Source: JBCCGI01 sp039029355
GTDB taxonomy: Bacteria; Planctomycetota; UBA1135; GCA-002686595
Reading direction: 5' to 3'
DNA length: 64,000 nt
NCBI GenBank assembly: GCA_039029355.1
Contig: JBCCGI010000016.1
Location: forward strand, 1 to 64,000
The notes under the pieces are model-generated. The model worked only from the letters and a program-made list of their open reading frames with translations. It did no database searches and was not told the origin of the DNA. The position numbers were made by a program, and so were the translations under genes. Below, piece by piece: positions 1-9,957 of this stretch (its first letter is position 1; each line of letters starts with the position of its first letter).

Positions 1-265
1 GTGGCGTCGGCGCCGCCCCGCCCGCCCGGCGCATGGCCTCGCGCGCCAGGTCGCGCGCGTCCGCCGGGTCGTCCGGTATGCGCCAGCGGTCGAGCTCGGC
101 GCCGGCGGCGCGCATCTCCTCCCAGTCCGAGCGACAGCCTGGGCAGCGCGCGAGGTGGCGCTCGAGGGCCGCCTCGGTGGCGCCGTCGCACTCTCCGTAG
201 AGCCGCGCCGCAAGCTCGGCGCGGGCGTCGTCACAGGCCTCGTGGTAGCGGTCGGGTTCGGTCAT
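1..265 (-). CDS. Zinc-binding anti-sigma factor (partial, runs off left end)
   Basis: The first 88 residues are visible. They contain the HxxxCxxC signature (ERHLARCPGC, about residues 41-50) of the zf-HC2/ZAS anti-sigma domain, which in characterised members binds zinc and holds an ECF sigma factor inactive. The ATG overlaps the sigma factor stop as ATGA (positions 262-265), so the two are translationally coupled, the usual sigma/anti-sigma arrangement. The acidic, alanine-rich stretch after the motif would lead to a membrane or sensor region outside the window. The signal sensed cannot be told from this fragment. Confidence 0.8.
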   Translation of the reverse strand, partial: MTEPDRYHEACDDARAELAARLYGECDGATEAALERHLARCPGCRSDWEEMRAAGAELDRWRIPDDPADARDLAREAMRRAGGAAPTP

Positions 266-828
266 GACACTCGTTCGCGGAGTCGGGCGCGCAGGGCGGC
301 GAGGCCGCGCGCCATGCGCGCCTGCACGGTGGTCACGGGCGCGCCGACCAGGCGCGCCACGTCTTGGAAGGGGAGGTCGTGGTAGTGGCGCAGCACCACC
401 ACCTCGCGCACCTCCGGCGGCAGCGAGAGCACCGCGTCGGCGACGCGCGCGGCTTCCTCGCGGTCGCCCAGCACGGCCTCGGGGTCGGCCGCTGGCGACG
501 CGCCCGCGGCGTCGAGCCGCTCGCGCGCCGCGTCCAGCAGCCGTTCGCGGCGCGACTCGCCGCGCAGGCGGTCGCGCCAGAGGTTCAGCGCGATGCGGTA
601 GAGCCAGGTCCGCGGCCGGGCCTTGCCGCGGTACGAGGAGAGCGCGGTCCAGGCCTGCACCAGCACCTGCTGCCGCAGGTCGTGGGCGTCCTCGGGCCGG
701 CCGGTCAGGCGCCAGGCGAGCCGCAGGAGGTCCGCGGCCCAGCGCTCGACGAGCGCACCGAAGGCCTCCTCGTCGCCGCCTTGGAAGCGGCGGATCAGCT
801 CTTCTTCGCTCGGGGCCTGGCCTGTCAT
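262..828 (-). CDS. ECF-family RNA polymerase sigma factor (188 aa)
   Basis: Region 2 is recognisable (DAHDLRQQVLVQAWTAL, about residues 46-62, then RTWLYRIALNLWRDRLR), as is region 4 with its helix-turn-helix (LPPEVREVVVLRHYHDLPF followed by VTTVQARMARGL). The length is typical of an ECF sigma factor. The frame stays open to 1005, but the ATG at 828 starts right at the conserved region-2 sequence; the upstream 59 codons are arginine/proline-rich and probably non-coding. It is cotranslated with the zinc anti-sigma factor and so probably responds to an envelope or redox signal. Its regulon cannot be inferred from sequence. Confidence 0.88.
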   Translation of the reverse strand: MTGQAPSEEELIRRFQGGDEEAFGALVERWAADLLRLAWRLTGRPEDAHDLRQQVLVQAWTALSSYRGKARPRTWLYRIALNLWRDRLRGESRRERLLDAARERLDAAGASPAADPEAVLGDREEAARVADAVLSLPPEVREVVVLRHYHDLPFQDVARLVGAPVTTVQARMARGLAALRARLRERVS

Positions 829-1071
829 CGCGGTCGTTGGACGTCCGCCGCCGCGCGGAAAACGACGGAAAAGCGGCCCTTTCGCCGGCCTGCGGGCGGC
901 AGCGGGCGTCTGCCTCCATGGTAGGCGCGTTCCCGCCCCGTAACGCCGGCGCGGTCGGCAAGCCGCCGGATGGGGCTCCGGAGGGGCTGGCACGGGCCTT
1001 GCCACCGCCGCGATGTTCGACCTCGCCTGCTCGGCGGGGTCCGCCCTCTATCACCCTTGCGCGCACCCGCC

Positions 1072-3294
1072 GTGAACCGAGCCCTCCTCCTGTTTCCCCT
1101 GGTCTGGCTTCCTCCGGCCCTTCGGGCGCCGGCTCCCTCGAACGACCCGGCCCCGCGGGGCGAGCTCGACGCCCGGGCCGAGGAGCTCTCGCGTGCCCAC
1201 TACGCGGCGGTCGTGCGCGAGCTGCGCGAGCGCGACGTCGAGCACCTCGCGCCCGGCGCCCGCGCCCGCCGCGGCGAGCTGATCGACGAGCTCGCCCGCT
1301 ACCGCGAGGCCGGCGACTTCGCGCGGCACGAGCTCGACGGCAGGTTGCGCGCTCCGGTCTTCGTCGACGACGAGGGACGACACTGCGCCGTCGCCAACCT
1401 GCTGCGCTTCACGGGCGAGGACGAGCTGGTGAGCCGCGTGCGCCACGGCGACAACCACGCCTGGGTCGCCGACCTCGGCGGCGACCGTGAGCTCGCGCGC
1501 TGGCTCGAGCGCGTCGGGCTTACCTTCGACGAGGCGGCGCGCATCCAGGCGCCGAGCTACCACGGCTGCACGCCTCCGCCTCCGCCGCCGCAAGGCGACA
1601 CCGTGGTTCCGCCCTCCGAGCCCCCGGGATCCGGCGAGCCGCTGGGGCCCCTGAGCCCGGGGCTCCCGACCAAGACCCCGCTCGCCCCCGGCGCGGTGCC
1701 CGACGGCTTCGCTCCGGCGAGCGCGAGCCCCGGCGGCGGCGGTGTCGGCACGCCGGGCGGCACTCCCGGCGGAGGCCCGGCGCAGCGTCAGGACTGGATG
1801 ACCTTCTGGGAGCTGAACAAGCTGCGCTGGCTCGAGCCGCGCGCGCTGGCCGAGGCCGGCGCAGGCGGCGACGACCCGCGCTCGTCCTCCGGCGCGCGGC
1901 TGGAGCGTGCCCGCGCGTGGGCGCGCGACCTCTTCGCGCGCTACGTCGACGATCCGCGCGCCGTCGTGCGCGAGCGCGCGGTGCTGGGGCTCGCTGCGGT
2001 GGGGGGGGCGGAGACCTTGCCGAAGATCATGCCGCGGCTCTCCGACTCCAATCGGCACGTGCGGCTGGCGGCGGTGCTCGCCCTCTCGCTCTCGAGCTCC
2101 GAGCAGGGCGTGCACGCGGCGCTCGGCCTCACGCTCGAGCAGGCCGCCGCCGACGTCGGGCCGGGCGCGCGGCCCTTCGCGTTCGTGGCGCTCGCGGTGG
2201 CCCGCGCGAACGGGCTCGGGAGCGGCGTCGAGCGCATGCTGCCCTCGCTGGTCGGCGACGACGCGCACGCGCAGTACGCGCTGCTGCTGCACCAGGTGCT
2301 CGCGCCGTCCGCCCAGCTCGCGGGCTTCGTGCGCACGACCTCCGAGGCCTTCGACGACCGCGCCGGCGACCGCCCGCAGGCGCTGACCGCGCGCGCCACC
2401 GAGGCGCTGCGCCACGACCGCGGCGAGGGGCTGCTGAGCGAGCTGCTCGACGAGCTCGGTGACGACGCCGTGCCGCACCGCCGCGCGGCTGCGCTCGCGC
2501 TCGGCGGTGTCGAGGGGGCGCGCGCTCCGCTCACCACCGCGTTCGAACAGGAGCGGGAGCCGCTGGCACGCGCCTACGCGCTGCTCTCCATCGCCGAGCA
2601 CGCGGACCCCGAGGCGCGCGGCTTCCTGCTGCGCGAGTTCCGCCGCGGGCGCAAGGCCGAACGGCCGTGGGCGGCGCTCGCCCTCGGGCTCGCGGCCGGC
2701 GCGACCAACGACGACGAGCTGCGCGAGGCGCTGCGCACGGGCTACGCCGAGGACAGGAAGCGCGACCGCTCCGACGCCTACCTGTTGGCCCTCGGGCTCG
2801 CAGGCGACCTCAGCGCGGAGGCATCCACGCTGCTCGCCGGCGCGCTTGCGTCGGGCGACGCGCGTACGCGCGGCTACGCGGCGCTCGGCCTGGGCCTTGC
2901 GCCGCGGCCGGCGGGGCGTGCGGCGCTCCTCGCGGCGCTGCCCGCGGAGTCCGACCCCGCGGCACTCGGGCGGATCGCGCTCGCGCTCGCGCTGCACGGC
3001 GAGCCGGCGGACGCGAGCGCGCTGGGGCGTGCCCTCACGCAGGCGAAGAACCCCGTCTCGCAGGGCGAGATCGCGCTCGCGCTCGGCTTTCACGGCACCT
3101 ACGGGGCGATCGAGGAGCTCGTCGCGGCGCTCGGCAAGCCCGAGCTGCCGGACGTCGCGCGCGCGGCCGCGCTCGACGGGCTGCGGCTGCTGCTCGACGG
3201 CGACCGGGCGCTGGTGTTGCCGCGCGTGTGGGCGGCGACCGACTTCACGCAGCTCCCCTGGTGGGTGCTCGAGCTGATGCGGCACACCGTGTAG
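1072..3294 (+). CDS. Secreted HEAT-repeat protein (740 aa)
   Basis: A GTG start at 1072 gives a signal peptide (VNRALLLFPLVWLPPALRAP). The frame extends to 970, but those 34 codons look non-coding. Residues about 40-165 form a domain with FVDDEGRHCAVANLL and NHAWVADL motifs, which I have seen in secreted proteins of myxobacteria and planctomycetes without known function. A proline/glycine linker (YHGCTPPPPPP onward, about 165-245) leads to roughly 480 residues of alanine/leucine-rich HEAT-like helical repeats. It probably acts as an extracytoplasmic protein-interaction scaffold. The gene is divergent from the sigma factor. Confidence 0.75.
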   Translation: MNRALLLFPLVWLPPALRAPAPSNDPAPRGELDARAEELSRAHYAAVVRELRERDVEHLAPGARARRGELIDELARYREAGDFARHELDGRLRAPVFVDDEGRHCAVANLLRFTGEDELVSRVRHGDNHAWVADLGGDRELARWLERVGLTFDEAARIQAPSYHGCTPPPPPPQGDTVVPPSEPPGSGEPLGPLSPGLPTKTPLAPGAVPDGFAPASASPGGGGVGTPGGTPGGGPAQRQDWMTFWELNKLRWLEPRALAEAGAGGDDPRSSSGARLERARAWARDLFARYVDDPRAVVRERAVLGLAAVGGAETLPKIMPRLSDSNRHVRLAAVLALSLSSSEQGVHAALGLTLEQAAADVGPGARPFAFVALAVARANGLGSGVERMLPSLVGDDAHAQYALLLHQVLAPSAQLAGFVRTTSEAFDDRAGDRPQALTARATEALRHDRGEGLLSELLDELGDDAVPHRRAAALALGGVEGARAPLTTAFEQEREPLARAYALLSIAEHADPEARGFLLREFRRGRKAERPWAALALGLAAGATNDDELREALRTGYAEDRKRDRSDAYLLALGLAGDLSAEASTLLAGALASGDARTRGYAALGLGLAPRPAGRAALLAALPAESDPAALGRIALALALHGEPADASALGRALTQAKNPVSQGEIALALGFHGTYGAIEELVAALGKPELPDVARAAALDGLRLLLDGDRALVLPRVWAATDFTQLPWWVLELMRHTV

Positions 3295-3336
3295 CGGGCC
3301 CGCGCGAGATTCGGGCGTCCGCGCTACGCTGGCGCG

Positions 3337-5226
3337 ATGCGTCCCGCCCTGCTCACCCTGCCCCTCGCTCTCGCGCTCGCCCCGTCGCTCCAATCGCAGG
3401 TTCTGCCCGACGGCTTCGAAGCCGTGGTGGTCGAGCCGTACAACAACCCGGCCGGCTTTGTGTTCACGCCCCAGGGCTGGATCCTGACGATCCAGGTGAG
3501 CGGCAAGGTCCGCGCACACGACGGTCAGTCGGCCCAGGACGCGCTCTTCCTGGACCTCAGCGACGAGGTGAACGACTTCGGCGACCGCGGGCTGCTCGGC
3601 ATCGCGCTCCATCCGGGCTACGTGCCCGACGGCGGTCCGACGTCGTGGGTGTATCTGCTCTACACCGTGTCGCCGGTTCCCGGCCAGGACCTCGACTTCG
3701 ACGAGGACGACAAGTACTCGTTCTCGCGCCTGACGCGCTATCGCTCGACGACGACCGGCGGCCTGCTGCTCGGGATGCAGGGCACGCGCGAGGTGCTGCT
3801 GGGCAACCAGCTCGCCGACGGCTCGGTGCCCGACGCCATCGCCAGCCTGCACACCAGCCACAGCAACGGCTCGCTGGTCTTCGGAGCGGACGGGTCGCTC
3901 CTGGTGGCGGTCGGCGACGGCGCGCACTTCGACACGGTCGACACCGGCGGGATCGACGTGCCGGGCTTCGACGACTGGACGCACCCCGAGACGGGGCTGC
4001 GCGGGCCGACGCCGGTCGTGCAGGACTCGGGCGCCTTCCGGGCGCAGGACCTGCGCTCGCTGGCGGGCAAGATCCTGCGGATCGATCCCGAGACGGGGGA
4101 GGGGTACTCCTCCAACCCGTTCTACGACGGGGACCCGACGAGCAACGCCTCGCGCGTGTGGGCGCTGGGCCTGCGCAACCCCTTCCGCGCCGCGGTGCTT
4201 CCGGGGACCGGCCTGGCGGATCCGGCGCTCGGGCGGCCGGGCGTGCTCTCGATCGGCGACGTCGGGTGGGCGACGTGGGAGGAGAACAACCTGTGCCACG
4301 GCGGCGAGAACTTCGGCTGGCCCTGCTTCGAGGGCTCCTTCGAGGTGCCGGGCTACCAGGCCTTCGATCCGCCCGAGCCCGCCTTCCCCAACTGCAACGG
4401 CGAGCCCGTGGGGACGCTGACCGGGCCGACGGTTGCCTGGCACCACTCGGCCACGGCGCTCTACGAGCCTCCGGCGACCTACGTCGAGGAGGACGGCACG
4501 CCGCTCCTGGGCTTCCTCGGCGTGTGCTCGATCGCGGGCGCGCTGTACGACGGCGGCGGCTATCCCGACGAGTACGACGGGCGGCTGTTCTTCGCCGACT
4601 TCGGCTTCGGCTGGCTCAAGACGCTCGAGCTGAACCAGGACTTCGAGGTCGTCGCGATCCGGCCCTTCGGCGAGGGCTTCTTCGTCACGGTCGACATGCA
4701 GCGCCATCCACAGACCGGCGATCTCTTCGTGCTCGACGTGCAGAACGGGCTGCGCCAGCTGCGCTACACCGATCCCGACGGCGTGCAGCCCTACGGATGC
4801 GGCGTCAATCCGGCCGGGAGCCTGGCGCTGGCGGACGCCGGCGTCCACATCGGCGAGGTCGCCACGCTGGTGCTCGACAACCCGCTCGGCACCCAGTCGC
4901 CCGGCTCGGGGACCGCCCTCGGCATGTCGGCCGCGGCCGACCCGGCCTTTCCGTGCGGCACGCTGCTGCCGGGCTACGGCATGACGGGCGCGGGCGCGCA
5001 GGGCGAGCTGCTGCTCAGCCTCGCCACCGGCGCGGTGCTGGCCGCGGTGCCCGGACCCCCGTGGCCGGGCGCACCGGTGGAGCTCGAAGTCGAGGTGCCC
5101 TACCTCGTCACGCTCGCCGGCGCGACCGTGCACCTGCAGGGCTTGATCCTCGACCCGAGCTTCGGCGGCGGGAGCGGCGCGGGCATCGGGTTGACCGATG
5201 CCCTGCGCGTCGTCATCGGGTCCTAG
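3337..5226 (+). CDS. PQQ-dependent sugar dehydrogenase-like secreted protein (629 aa)
   Basis: A signal peptide (MRPALLTLPLALALAPSLQSQ) is followed by a soluble glucose/sorbosone dehydrogenase six-bladed propeller (about residues 25-490). Family motifs seen are GDRGLLGIALHPGY, DLRSLAGKILRIDP, RVWALGLRNPFRAAV and ENFGWPCFEG. Characterised members oxidise sugars in the periplasm using PQQ; which sugar is unknown. From about 495 on there is a separate beta-rich C-terminal module (starting YGCGVNPAGSLALADAG, ending ALRVVIGS) shared in style with other secreted proteins of this window, probably for sorting or anchoring. The stop lies a few bases from that of the convergent GH9 gene. Confidence 0.85.
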   Translation: MRPALLTLPLALALAPSLQSQVLPDGFEAVVVEPYNNPAGFVFTPQGWILTIQVSGKVRAHDGQSAQDALFLDLSDEVNDFGDRGLLGIALHPGYVPDGGPTSWVYLLYTVSPVPGQDLDFDEDDKYSFSRLTRYRSTTTGGLLLGMQGTREVLLGNQLADGSVPDAIASLHTSHSNGSLVFGADGSLLVAVGDGAHFDTVDTGGIDVPGFDDWTHPETGLRGPTPVVQDSGAFRAQDLRSLAGKILRIDPETGEGYSSNPFYDGDPTSNASRVWALGLRNPFRAAVLPGTGLADPALGRPGVLSIGDVGWATWEENNLCHGGENFGWPCFEGSFEVPGYQAFDPPEPAFPNCNGEPVGTLTGPTVAWHHSATALYEPPATYVEEDGTPLLGFLGVCSIAGALYDGGGYPDEYDGRLFFADFGFGWLKTLELNQDFEVVAIRPFGEGFFVTVDMQRHPQTGDLFVLDVQNGLRQLRYTDPDGVQPYGCGVNPAGSLALADAGVHIGEVATLVLDNPLGTQSPGSGTALGMSAAADPAFPCGTLLPGYGMTGAGAQGELLLSLATGAVLAAVPGPPWPGAPVELEVEVPYLVTLAGATVHLQGLILDPSFGGGSGAGIGLTDALRVVIGS

Positions 5227-5232
5227 CGCCCG

Positions 5233-7440
5233 CTAGCGCACCGTCCGCGGCATCACCGCGGACTGCACCGCGAGCGGACACGGGCTCGCCTGGGTCGCCT
5301 GGAAGTACAGCGCGACGCCGGCCAGCCCGGTCGGCACGTTGACCGTCCACGTGGCCACGCCGCCCGCGTCCGCCGTGCCGAGGAACAGCAGCAGCGACGT
5401 CGGGTTCGCGACCTGGATGTCGAGCGCCAGGCACCACAGCGCCGAGGGCACGTCGAAGCTGCCGAGCTGACCCGAGAAGAAGACCGCGACCAGGCTGCCG
5501 GGCTCCGCGCCTCCGACGGTCACGGTCGCGGGCTGCAGCTCGATGAGCACCGGCGTCACCTCGAGCCCCAGCGCGACGGGAGTTCCGAGCGCGACCTCCG
5601 CGAGCAGGCGCAGGTACGCGGCCTGGTAGGGGTTGTGGTTCTCGGTCACCTCCCACGAGTTCTCCGGCCAGTCGGCGTTCCAGTCCTTGAAGCTCTTGAG
5701 CGTCGGCTGGTTCTCCGGCGGCGAGATCGGCGGGCCGCTGTAGCCGAAGGCGTCGGGCGAGTAGTCCGGGTTCGGGCCGCCGACCAGAAAGCCGGGCGCG
5801 GGGCCGAAGAGCGAGGTCTCCGCGCTGTCCCACACCGAGCCGTCGCGGAACCAGGAGTGGTACATCTCGTTCGAGCTGCCGGCCGCACCGTGGGCGCCCA
5901 TGTTGGTCAGGAAGGCCTTGCCGAACGGGTTGACGCCGTGGAGGTAGTGGAGGAAGCCCTCAGCGGCCGCGCGATACTCGCGCGCGTTGGCAGCGTCGAG
6001 GCCGTAGCGGTTCATCGCCGCGAGGATATGCCCCTCGAGCGACTTGGTGCGGTTGCTGCCCCAGGTGTGGTCCTGCTCCGGGAGCGGCGCGCCGTAGGGG
6101 TCCTCGTCACCGACCGCCGCGCCGAGGTGGGTGGGCCCCGACACGACCAGCTCGAAGCGATCGAGGATCGCGTTCACGACGACCTGCGTCGCGCCGGCGA
6201 GCTGCGTGTAGTCCAGCAGCGCCTCGTGCTCGAGGTGGTTCCACGGCGCGACCCACCAGGACGTCATCATGTCGGTACTGAGGTACTTCGAGTCGACGTA
6301 GTTGCGGTACACCGACGCGCCCGTGCGCGCGTAGAGGTAGACCGCGGCGATCAGGCGGTTCATCTCCTGCACCTTGGGCGGGTCCTCGGCGTCGGCGCTC
6401 TGGAAGCCCGCGTTGTCGTAGCTCGACGGGATCAGGGACGGATTCTGGTCGAGCCACGTCCAGGCCGCGAGCGCGCCCGCGTCCAGCTGCGCGGCGAAGG
6501 CCTGCGAGCCCGCGTCGCCGAGCGCCCCGAAGGCCGTGGCGGCGCGCGCGAACATCGCGCACGCGCTGGCCGTGGCCGATGCCGTCGGCGGCGAGTAGTA
6601 GCGCAGCGCGCCGTCCGCGCTCGGCGGCGAGGCCGCGGCGAAGTCGGTCACCGACAGCTTGTGGATCACCGAGCCGTCGCCCAGCTGCATGCGCAGCAGC
6701 CACTCCAGCTCCCAGCGCACCTCGTCGAGCAGGTCGGGGACGCCGTTGCCCGATTCGGGGATCCCGTAGTCGTCGCGCTGATGGGTCGGGAACGCGGCGT
6801 AGATCGACAGCAGCGAGTGCAGCGCGTCGTCGGTGAAGTTGACGTACTTGTTGTAGTCGCCGGCATCGTGCCAGCCGCCCGACAGGTCGAGCTCGGTGGC
6901 CGGGTTGCCCGGGTCCAGCACCGAGCGCGCCGCGGTATCGGGGAGGTGGCAGGGGCCGTCGGCCCAGGCCGGCTCGGCGTAGGGGAGCGCCTTCGGCGTC
7001 CCGCAGCGCTGGTAGTAGTACGAGCGCAGCGCCTGGGCGTACACGTCCGCGTACACGTCCGTGGCGATCTCGAAGTCCTCCGAGCGCGCGCCCGTCGCGC
7101 TGTCGACGGCGTAGAACGAGCCGCTCTCCTGCAGCGCGCTGAAATCCAGGTGCCACGCGCGGTCGCCCGACTGCCCGTGCACGGCCCCGCCGTTCCAGGT
7201 CGCCGGCGCGCCCGCGAAGGCCACGCTGTCGTCGGACGAGCGGCGGATCTCGACCAGCGGGCCCGGCGCGTAGCCGTCGGGCGCGTCGTAGCCGACGACC
7301 GCGGATCGCAGGAGCACGACCTTCTGGGAGAGCGGGTGGTACCCGAACGCGTCGACGCGCACGGCCGCGTCAGAGGGAGCCTGGGGGGAGGCGAGCGAGG
7401 GCGAGGCGAGCGAGAGCAACAGCGCGAAGGTCAACTTCAT
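5233..7440 (-). CDS. Secreted glycoside hydrolase family 9 (cellulase-like, 735 aa)
   Basis: The ATG at 7440 starts a signal peptide (MKLTFALLLSLASPSLASP). An N-terminal immunoglobulin-like CelD_N domain (about 25-130) precedes the GH9 (alpha/alpha)6 barrel. The GH9 signature GGWHDAGDYNKY is at residues 188-199 with the catalytic-base aspartates (Asp192, Asp195). The second signature WEVTENHNPYQ places the proton-donor glutamate at about Glu600. GH9 enzymes cleave beta-1,4-glucans, so this is probably an endoglucanase or cellobiosidase acting outside the cell. About 120 C-terminal residues form a beta-rich cap resembling those on other secreted proteins here. Confidence 0.9.
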   Translation of the reverse strand: MKLTFALLLSLASPSLASPQAPSDAAVRVDAFGYHPLSQKVVLLRSAVVGYDAPDGYAPGPLVEIRRSSDDSVAFAGAPATWNGGAVHGQSGDRAWHLDFSALQESGSFYAVDSATGARSEDFEIATDVYADVYAQALRSYYYQRCGTPKALPYAEPAWADGPCHLPDTAARSVLDPGNPATELDLSGGWHDAGDYNKYVNFTDDALHSLLSIYAAFPTHQRDDYGIPESGNGVPDLLDEVRWELEWLLRMQLGDGSVIHKLSVTDFAAASPPSADGALRYYSPPTASATASACAMFARAATAFGALGDAGSQAFAAQLDAGALAAWTWLDQNPSLIPSSYDNAGFQSADAEDPPKVQEMNRLIAAVYLYARTGASVYRNYVDSKYLSTDMMTSWWVAPWNHLEHEALLDYTQLAGATQVVVNAILDRFELVVSGPTHLGAAVGDEDPYGAPLPEQDHTWGSNRTKSLEGHILAAMNRYGLDAANAREYRAAAEGFLHYLHGVNPFGKAFLTNMGAHGAAGSSNEMYHSWFRDGSVWDSAETSLFGPAPGFLVGGPNPDYSPDAFGYSGPPISPPENQPTLKSFKDWNADWPENSWEVTENHNPYQAAYLRLLAEVALGTPVALGLEVTPVLIELQPATVTVGGAEPGSLVAVFFSGQLGSFDVPSALWCLALDIQVANPTSLLLFLGTADAGGVATWTVNVPTGLAGVALYFQATQASPCPLAVQSAVMPRTVR

Positions 7441-7662
7441 GCGCTCCATTCTCCGCATGACGGATGAGCGCGGGTCCTCGACCTGGATGAAGTGCCCCTC
7501 ACCGGAGCGGGAGCGCGGCCACGGAATCGGGGGCCTCGTCTCCCGGAAGCGGGATTGCGCCGCGCCAAAGACGCCTGCGTCCAGCGCGGCAGGACTTCCG
7601 AATCAACAGGCGGGCGCTCCGCGGTCGAGCCAGAGGAGGCCCCGCCCCGCCTTCGACAAACC

Positions 7663-9173
7663 ATGGCGAATTCCAACACCAACCGGCCGATGGTCCTCGT
7701 GACCGGCGCGACCGGCTACATCGGCGGCCGGCTTGTGCCGCGTCTGCTCGAGGCGGGCTACGCCGTGCGCTGCCTGGCCCGCGCTCCCGGCAAGCTAGAG
7801 CACCGGCCCTGGTCCGGCGACGCCAACGTGCGGATCCTGCGCGGAGACGCCGAAAACGAGGCCGACGTCCGGCGCGCGATGCGCGGGTGCTCGGCCGCGT
7901 ACTACCTCATCCACTCGATGATGGTCGCCGGGGCCGACTACTCCGAGCGCGACCGGGCGCTCGCCGCGACCTTCGCGCGCGCTGCAGCGGCCGAGGGCGT
8001 GGCGCGCCTCGTGTACCTCGGCGGCCTCGGCGAGACCGGCGCGAACCTCAGCGAGCACCTCACCTCGCGCCGCGAGGTTGAAGAGGTACTGGCCTCGACC
8101 GGCGTGCCGGTCACCGTGCTGCGCGCGGCGATGATCGTCGGCTCGGGCTCGGCCTCGTTCGAGATCCTGCGCTACCTGGTCGAGCGGCTGCCGATCATGG
8201 TGACGCCGCGCTGGGTGGCGACGCGGTGCCAGCCGATCGCCGTGCGCAACGTGATCGCCTACCTGATCGCGTGCCTGCGCACGCCGGAGACGACCGGGCG
8301 CACGCTCGACATCGGCGGCCCCGAGGTCCTGAGCTACCTCGACATCATCCAGACGATGGCGAGCGTGCGCGAGCTCGGCCGGCACTACGTCGTGCCGGTG
8401 CCGGTCCTGACGCCGCGGCTGTCCTCGCTGTGGATCCACCTCGTCACGCCGATCTCGAAGAACTTCGCGCGCCCGCTCGCCGAGGGGCTGCGCAACGAGG
8501 TGGTGTGCCGCGACGACGAGGCGGCGCGGCTGATGCCGCAGCCGCTGCTGTCGGTGCGCGAGGCGATCGAGCGCGCGCTCGCCAACCTGCGCGGCGGCCG
8601 CGTGGAGACCGCCTGGACCGACGCCGGCCCGATGCCCGGGGACCCGGACTGGGCCGGCGGCTCGGTGTTCACCGATGCCTGGCGGGTCGAGATCGCGACG
8701 CCGCCGGACGCCGTGTTCCGCGCCGTGTGCCGCGTCGGCGGAGGGCACGGCTGGTATGCGGCCGACTGGCTGTGGCGGCTGCGCGGCTGGATGGACCGTG
8801 TCGTCGGCGGCCGGGACTGCGCCGCGGGCGGCGCCACCCGGAGACCGTCGGCTACGGCGACTCGCTCGACTTCTGGCGTGTCACCGCGGTGCACGCGCCC
8901 GAGGAGCTCGAGCTGCGCGCGGAGATGAAGCTGCCGGGCGAGGCGCAGCTTGCGTTCCGCGTCGAGCCGTCCGACGAGCCGGGCCGCTCGCGGCTCTACC
9001 AGACGGCGCGCTTCGTGCCGCGCGGCCTGGGCGGGCTGGCGTACTGGTACGCGGTGCTGCCGCTCCACAGCATGGTCTTCCGCGGCATGCTCGACGGCAT
9101 CCGGCGCGCGGCCGAGGAGAGCACCGGGAGCCGGTCGGCGCCGCCGACGCCGGTCGAGCGCGTGCCGGCCTAG
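7663..9173 (+). pseudogene. SDR-family NAD(P)-binding / DUF2867 protein, disrupted by one apparent frameshift
   Basis: The ATG at 7663 opens an atypical SDR Rossmann domain (VLVTGATGYIGGRLVPRLLE) with YLGGLGE and a region resembling NmrA-like quinone reductase homologues. The DUF2867 domain then starts (DAWRVEIATPPDAVFRAV) but the frame is lost after WMDRVVGG at about 8811. The remainder continues in the +1 frame as GLRRGRRHPETVGYGDSLDF and ends at 9173 with QTARFVPRGLGGLAYWYAVL, classic for this family. Restoring one C at about 8811 gives a continuous protein of about 503 aa. Family members are thought to be oxidoreductases. Whether this is a real mutation or an assembly error is open. Confidence 0.8.
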
Positions 9174-9358
9174 TCCGACCCCTCCGCCGCCGCGTCCTCG
9201 CGCGAGTGCCGGCGCAGGCAGCCCGCGGTCAGCACGGTCAGGAGCGCCTCGTCGACGAACGGAAGCGGATCGGCGATCACGAGGTCGAGGAGCAGCAGGC
9301 CGCCCAGCGCGAGGCAGGCCCAGCGCCGTCCGAGCATCTTGGCGAGGCGTAGCAGCAT
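9170..9358 (-). CDS. Small membrane protein, DUF6116-like (62 aa)
   Basis: A short protein with one hydrophobic helix (RRWACLALGGLLLLDLVIAD) followed by PLPFVDEALLTVL and a basic tail. This DPxPFxDE pattern matches the small DUF6116 family of about 60-residue inner-membrane proteins of unknown function. Its stop overlaps the stop of the convergent SDR gene by four bases, which supports a real gene end. No role can be assigned. Confidence 0.65.
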   Translation of the reverse strand: MLLRLAKMLGRRWACLALGGLLLLDLVIADPLPFVDEALLTVLTAGCLRRHSREDAAAEGSD

Positions 9359-9389
9359 CTCGCCCTGATGCCCGACGGCGGCTGAGTTG

Positions 9390-9941
9390 TCAAGCGGCGG
9401 ATCCGGCGCTCTCGGTCAGCGGCGGCACGGCCCGGGCCTCGATGACCGCCGCCGCGCCGTGCAGGATCGCGGCGACGCGCACCGCGTCCTGGATCTGCGC
9501 CTCGCTCGCGCCTTCGGTGCGGAGCTTGCGCTCGTGCGAGTCCACGCACATGCCGCACCCGTTGACGGCCGAGACCGCCAGGCACCAGAGCTCGAAGTCC
9601 AGCCCGTTCGCCCCGTGGTTCGCGAGCCCCTGCATCCGGAGCCGCGGGGGCAGGCGGCCGTAGGCCTCGTTGGAGCTCAGGTGCAGGAAGCGGAAGTAGA
9701 TGTTGTTCATGCCCATCAGCGCGGACGCGGTGCGCGCGGCCTCGGCGTTGGCGGCGTCGAGCCGCTCGGCGGCCAGGGCCTCGGCGGCGGCGACGATGCG
9801 CGGCGAGCGCGTCGCGATCGCGACGGCGAGGATCGTGCCGTAGAGCTGCGTCTCGCTCAGCGACTCGGTGCGCTCGAGGCCGCCGAGGTTGATACGCAGG
9901 TCCTTGGCGTAGTCGGGAATCAGGTCTTGGAGGTTCTTCAT
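9390..9941 (-). CDS. ahpD: Alkylhydroperoxidase AhpD, carboxymuconolactone decarboxylase fold (183 aa)
   Basis: Full-length AhpD. The redox-active motif CGMCVDSHE places the two cysteines at 129 and 132, with the histidine/glutamate proton-relay residues just after. In characterised actinobacterial systems AhpD reduces oxidised AhpC using lipoyl-enzyme electrons. It lies 16 bases downstream of ahpC on the same strand, so the two form an operon for peroxide detoxification in the cytosol. Length is normal (about 175-180 in the family) and no residue is missing. Confidence 0.92.
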   Translation of the reverse strand: MKNLQDLIPDYAKDLRINLGGLERTESLSETQLYGTILAVAIATRSPRIVAAAEALAAERLDAANAEAARTASALMGMNNIYFRFLHLSSNEAYGRLPPRLRMQGLANHGANGLDFELWCLAVSAVNGCGMCVDSHERKLRTEGASEAQIQDAVRVAAILHGAAAVIEARAVPPLTESAGSAA

Positions 9942-9957
9942 GGCGGTGCTCCGGGGC

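Noticed and set aside
1051..5133. Very long minus-strand open frame antisense to the HEAT and PQQ-like genes (1360 codons)
   Set aside because: Arginine/alanine-rich without any domain; the plus strand carries clear signal peptides and family motifs. It is a GC-bias shadow.
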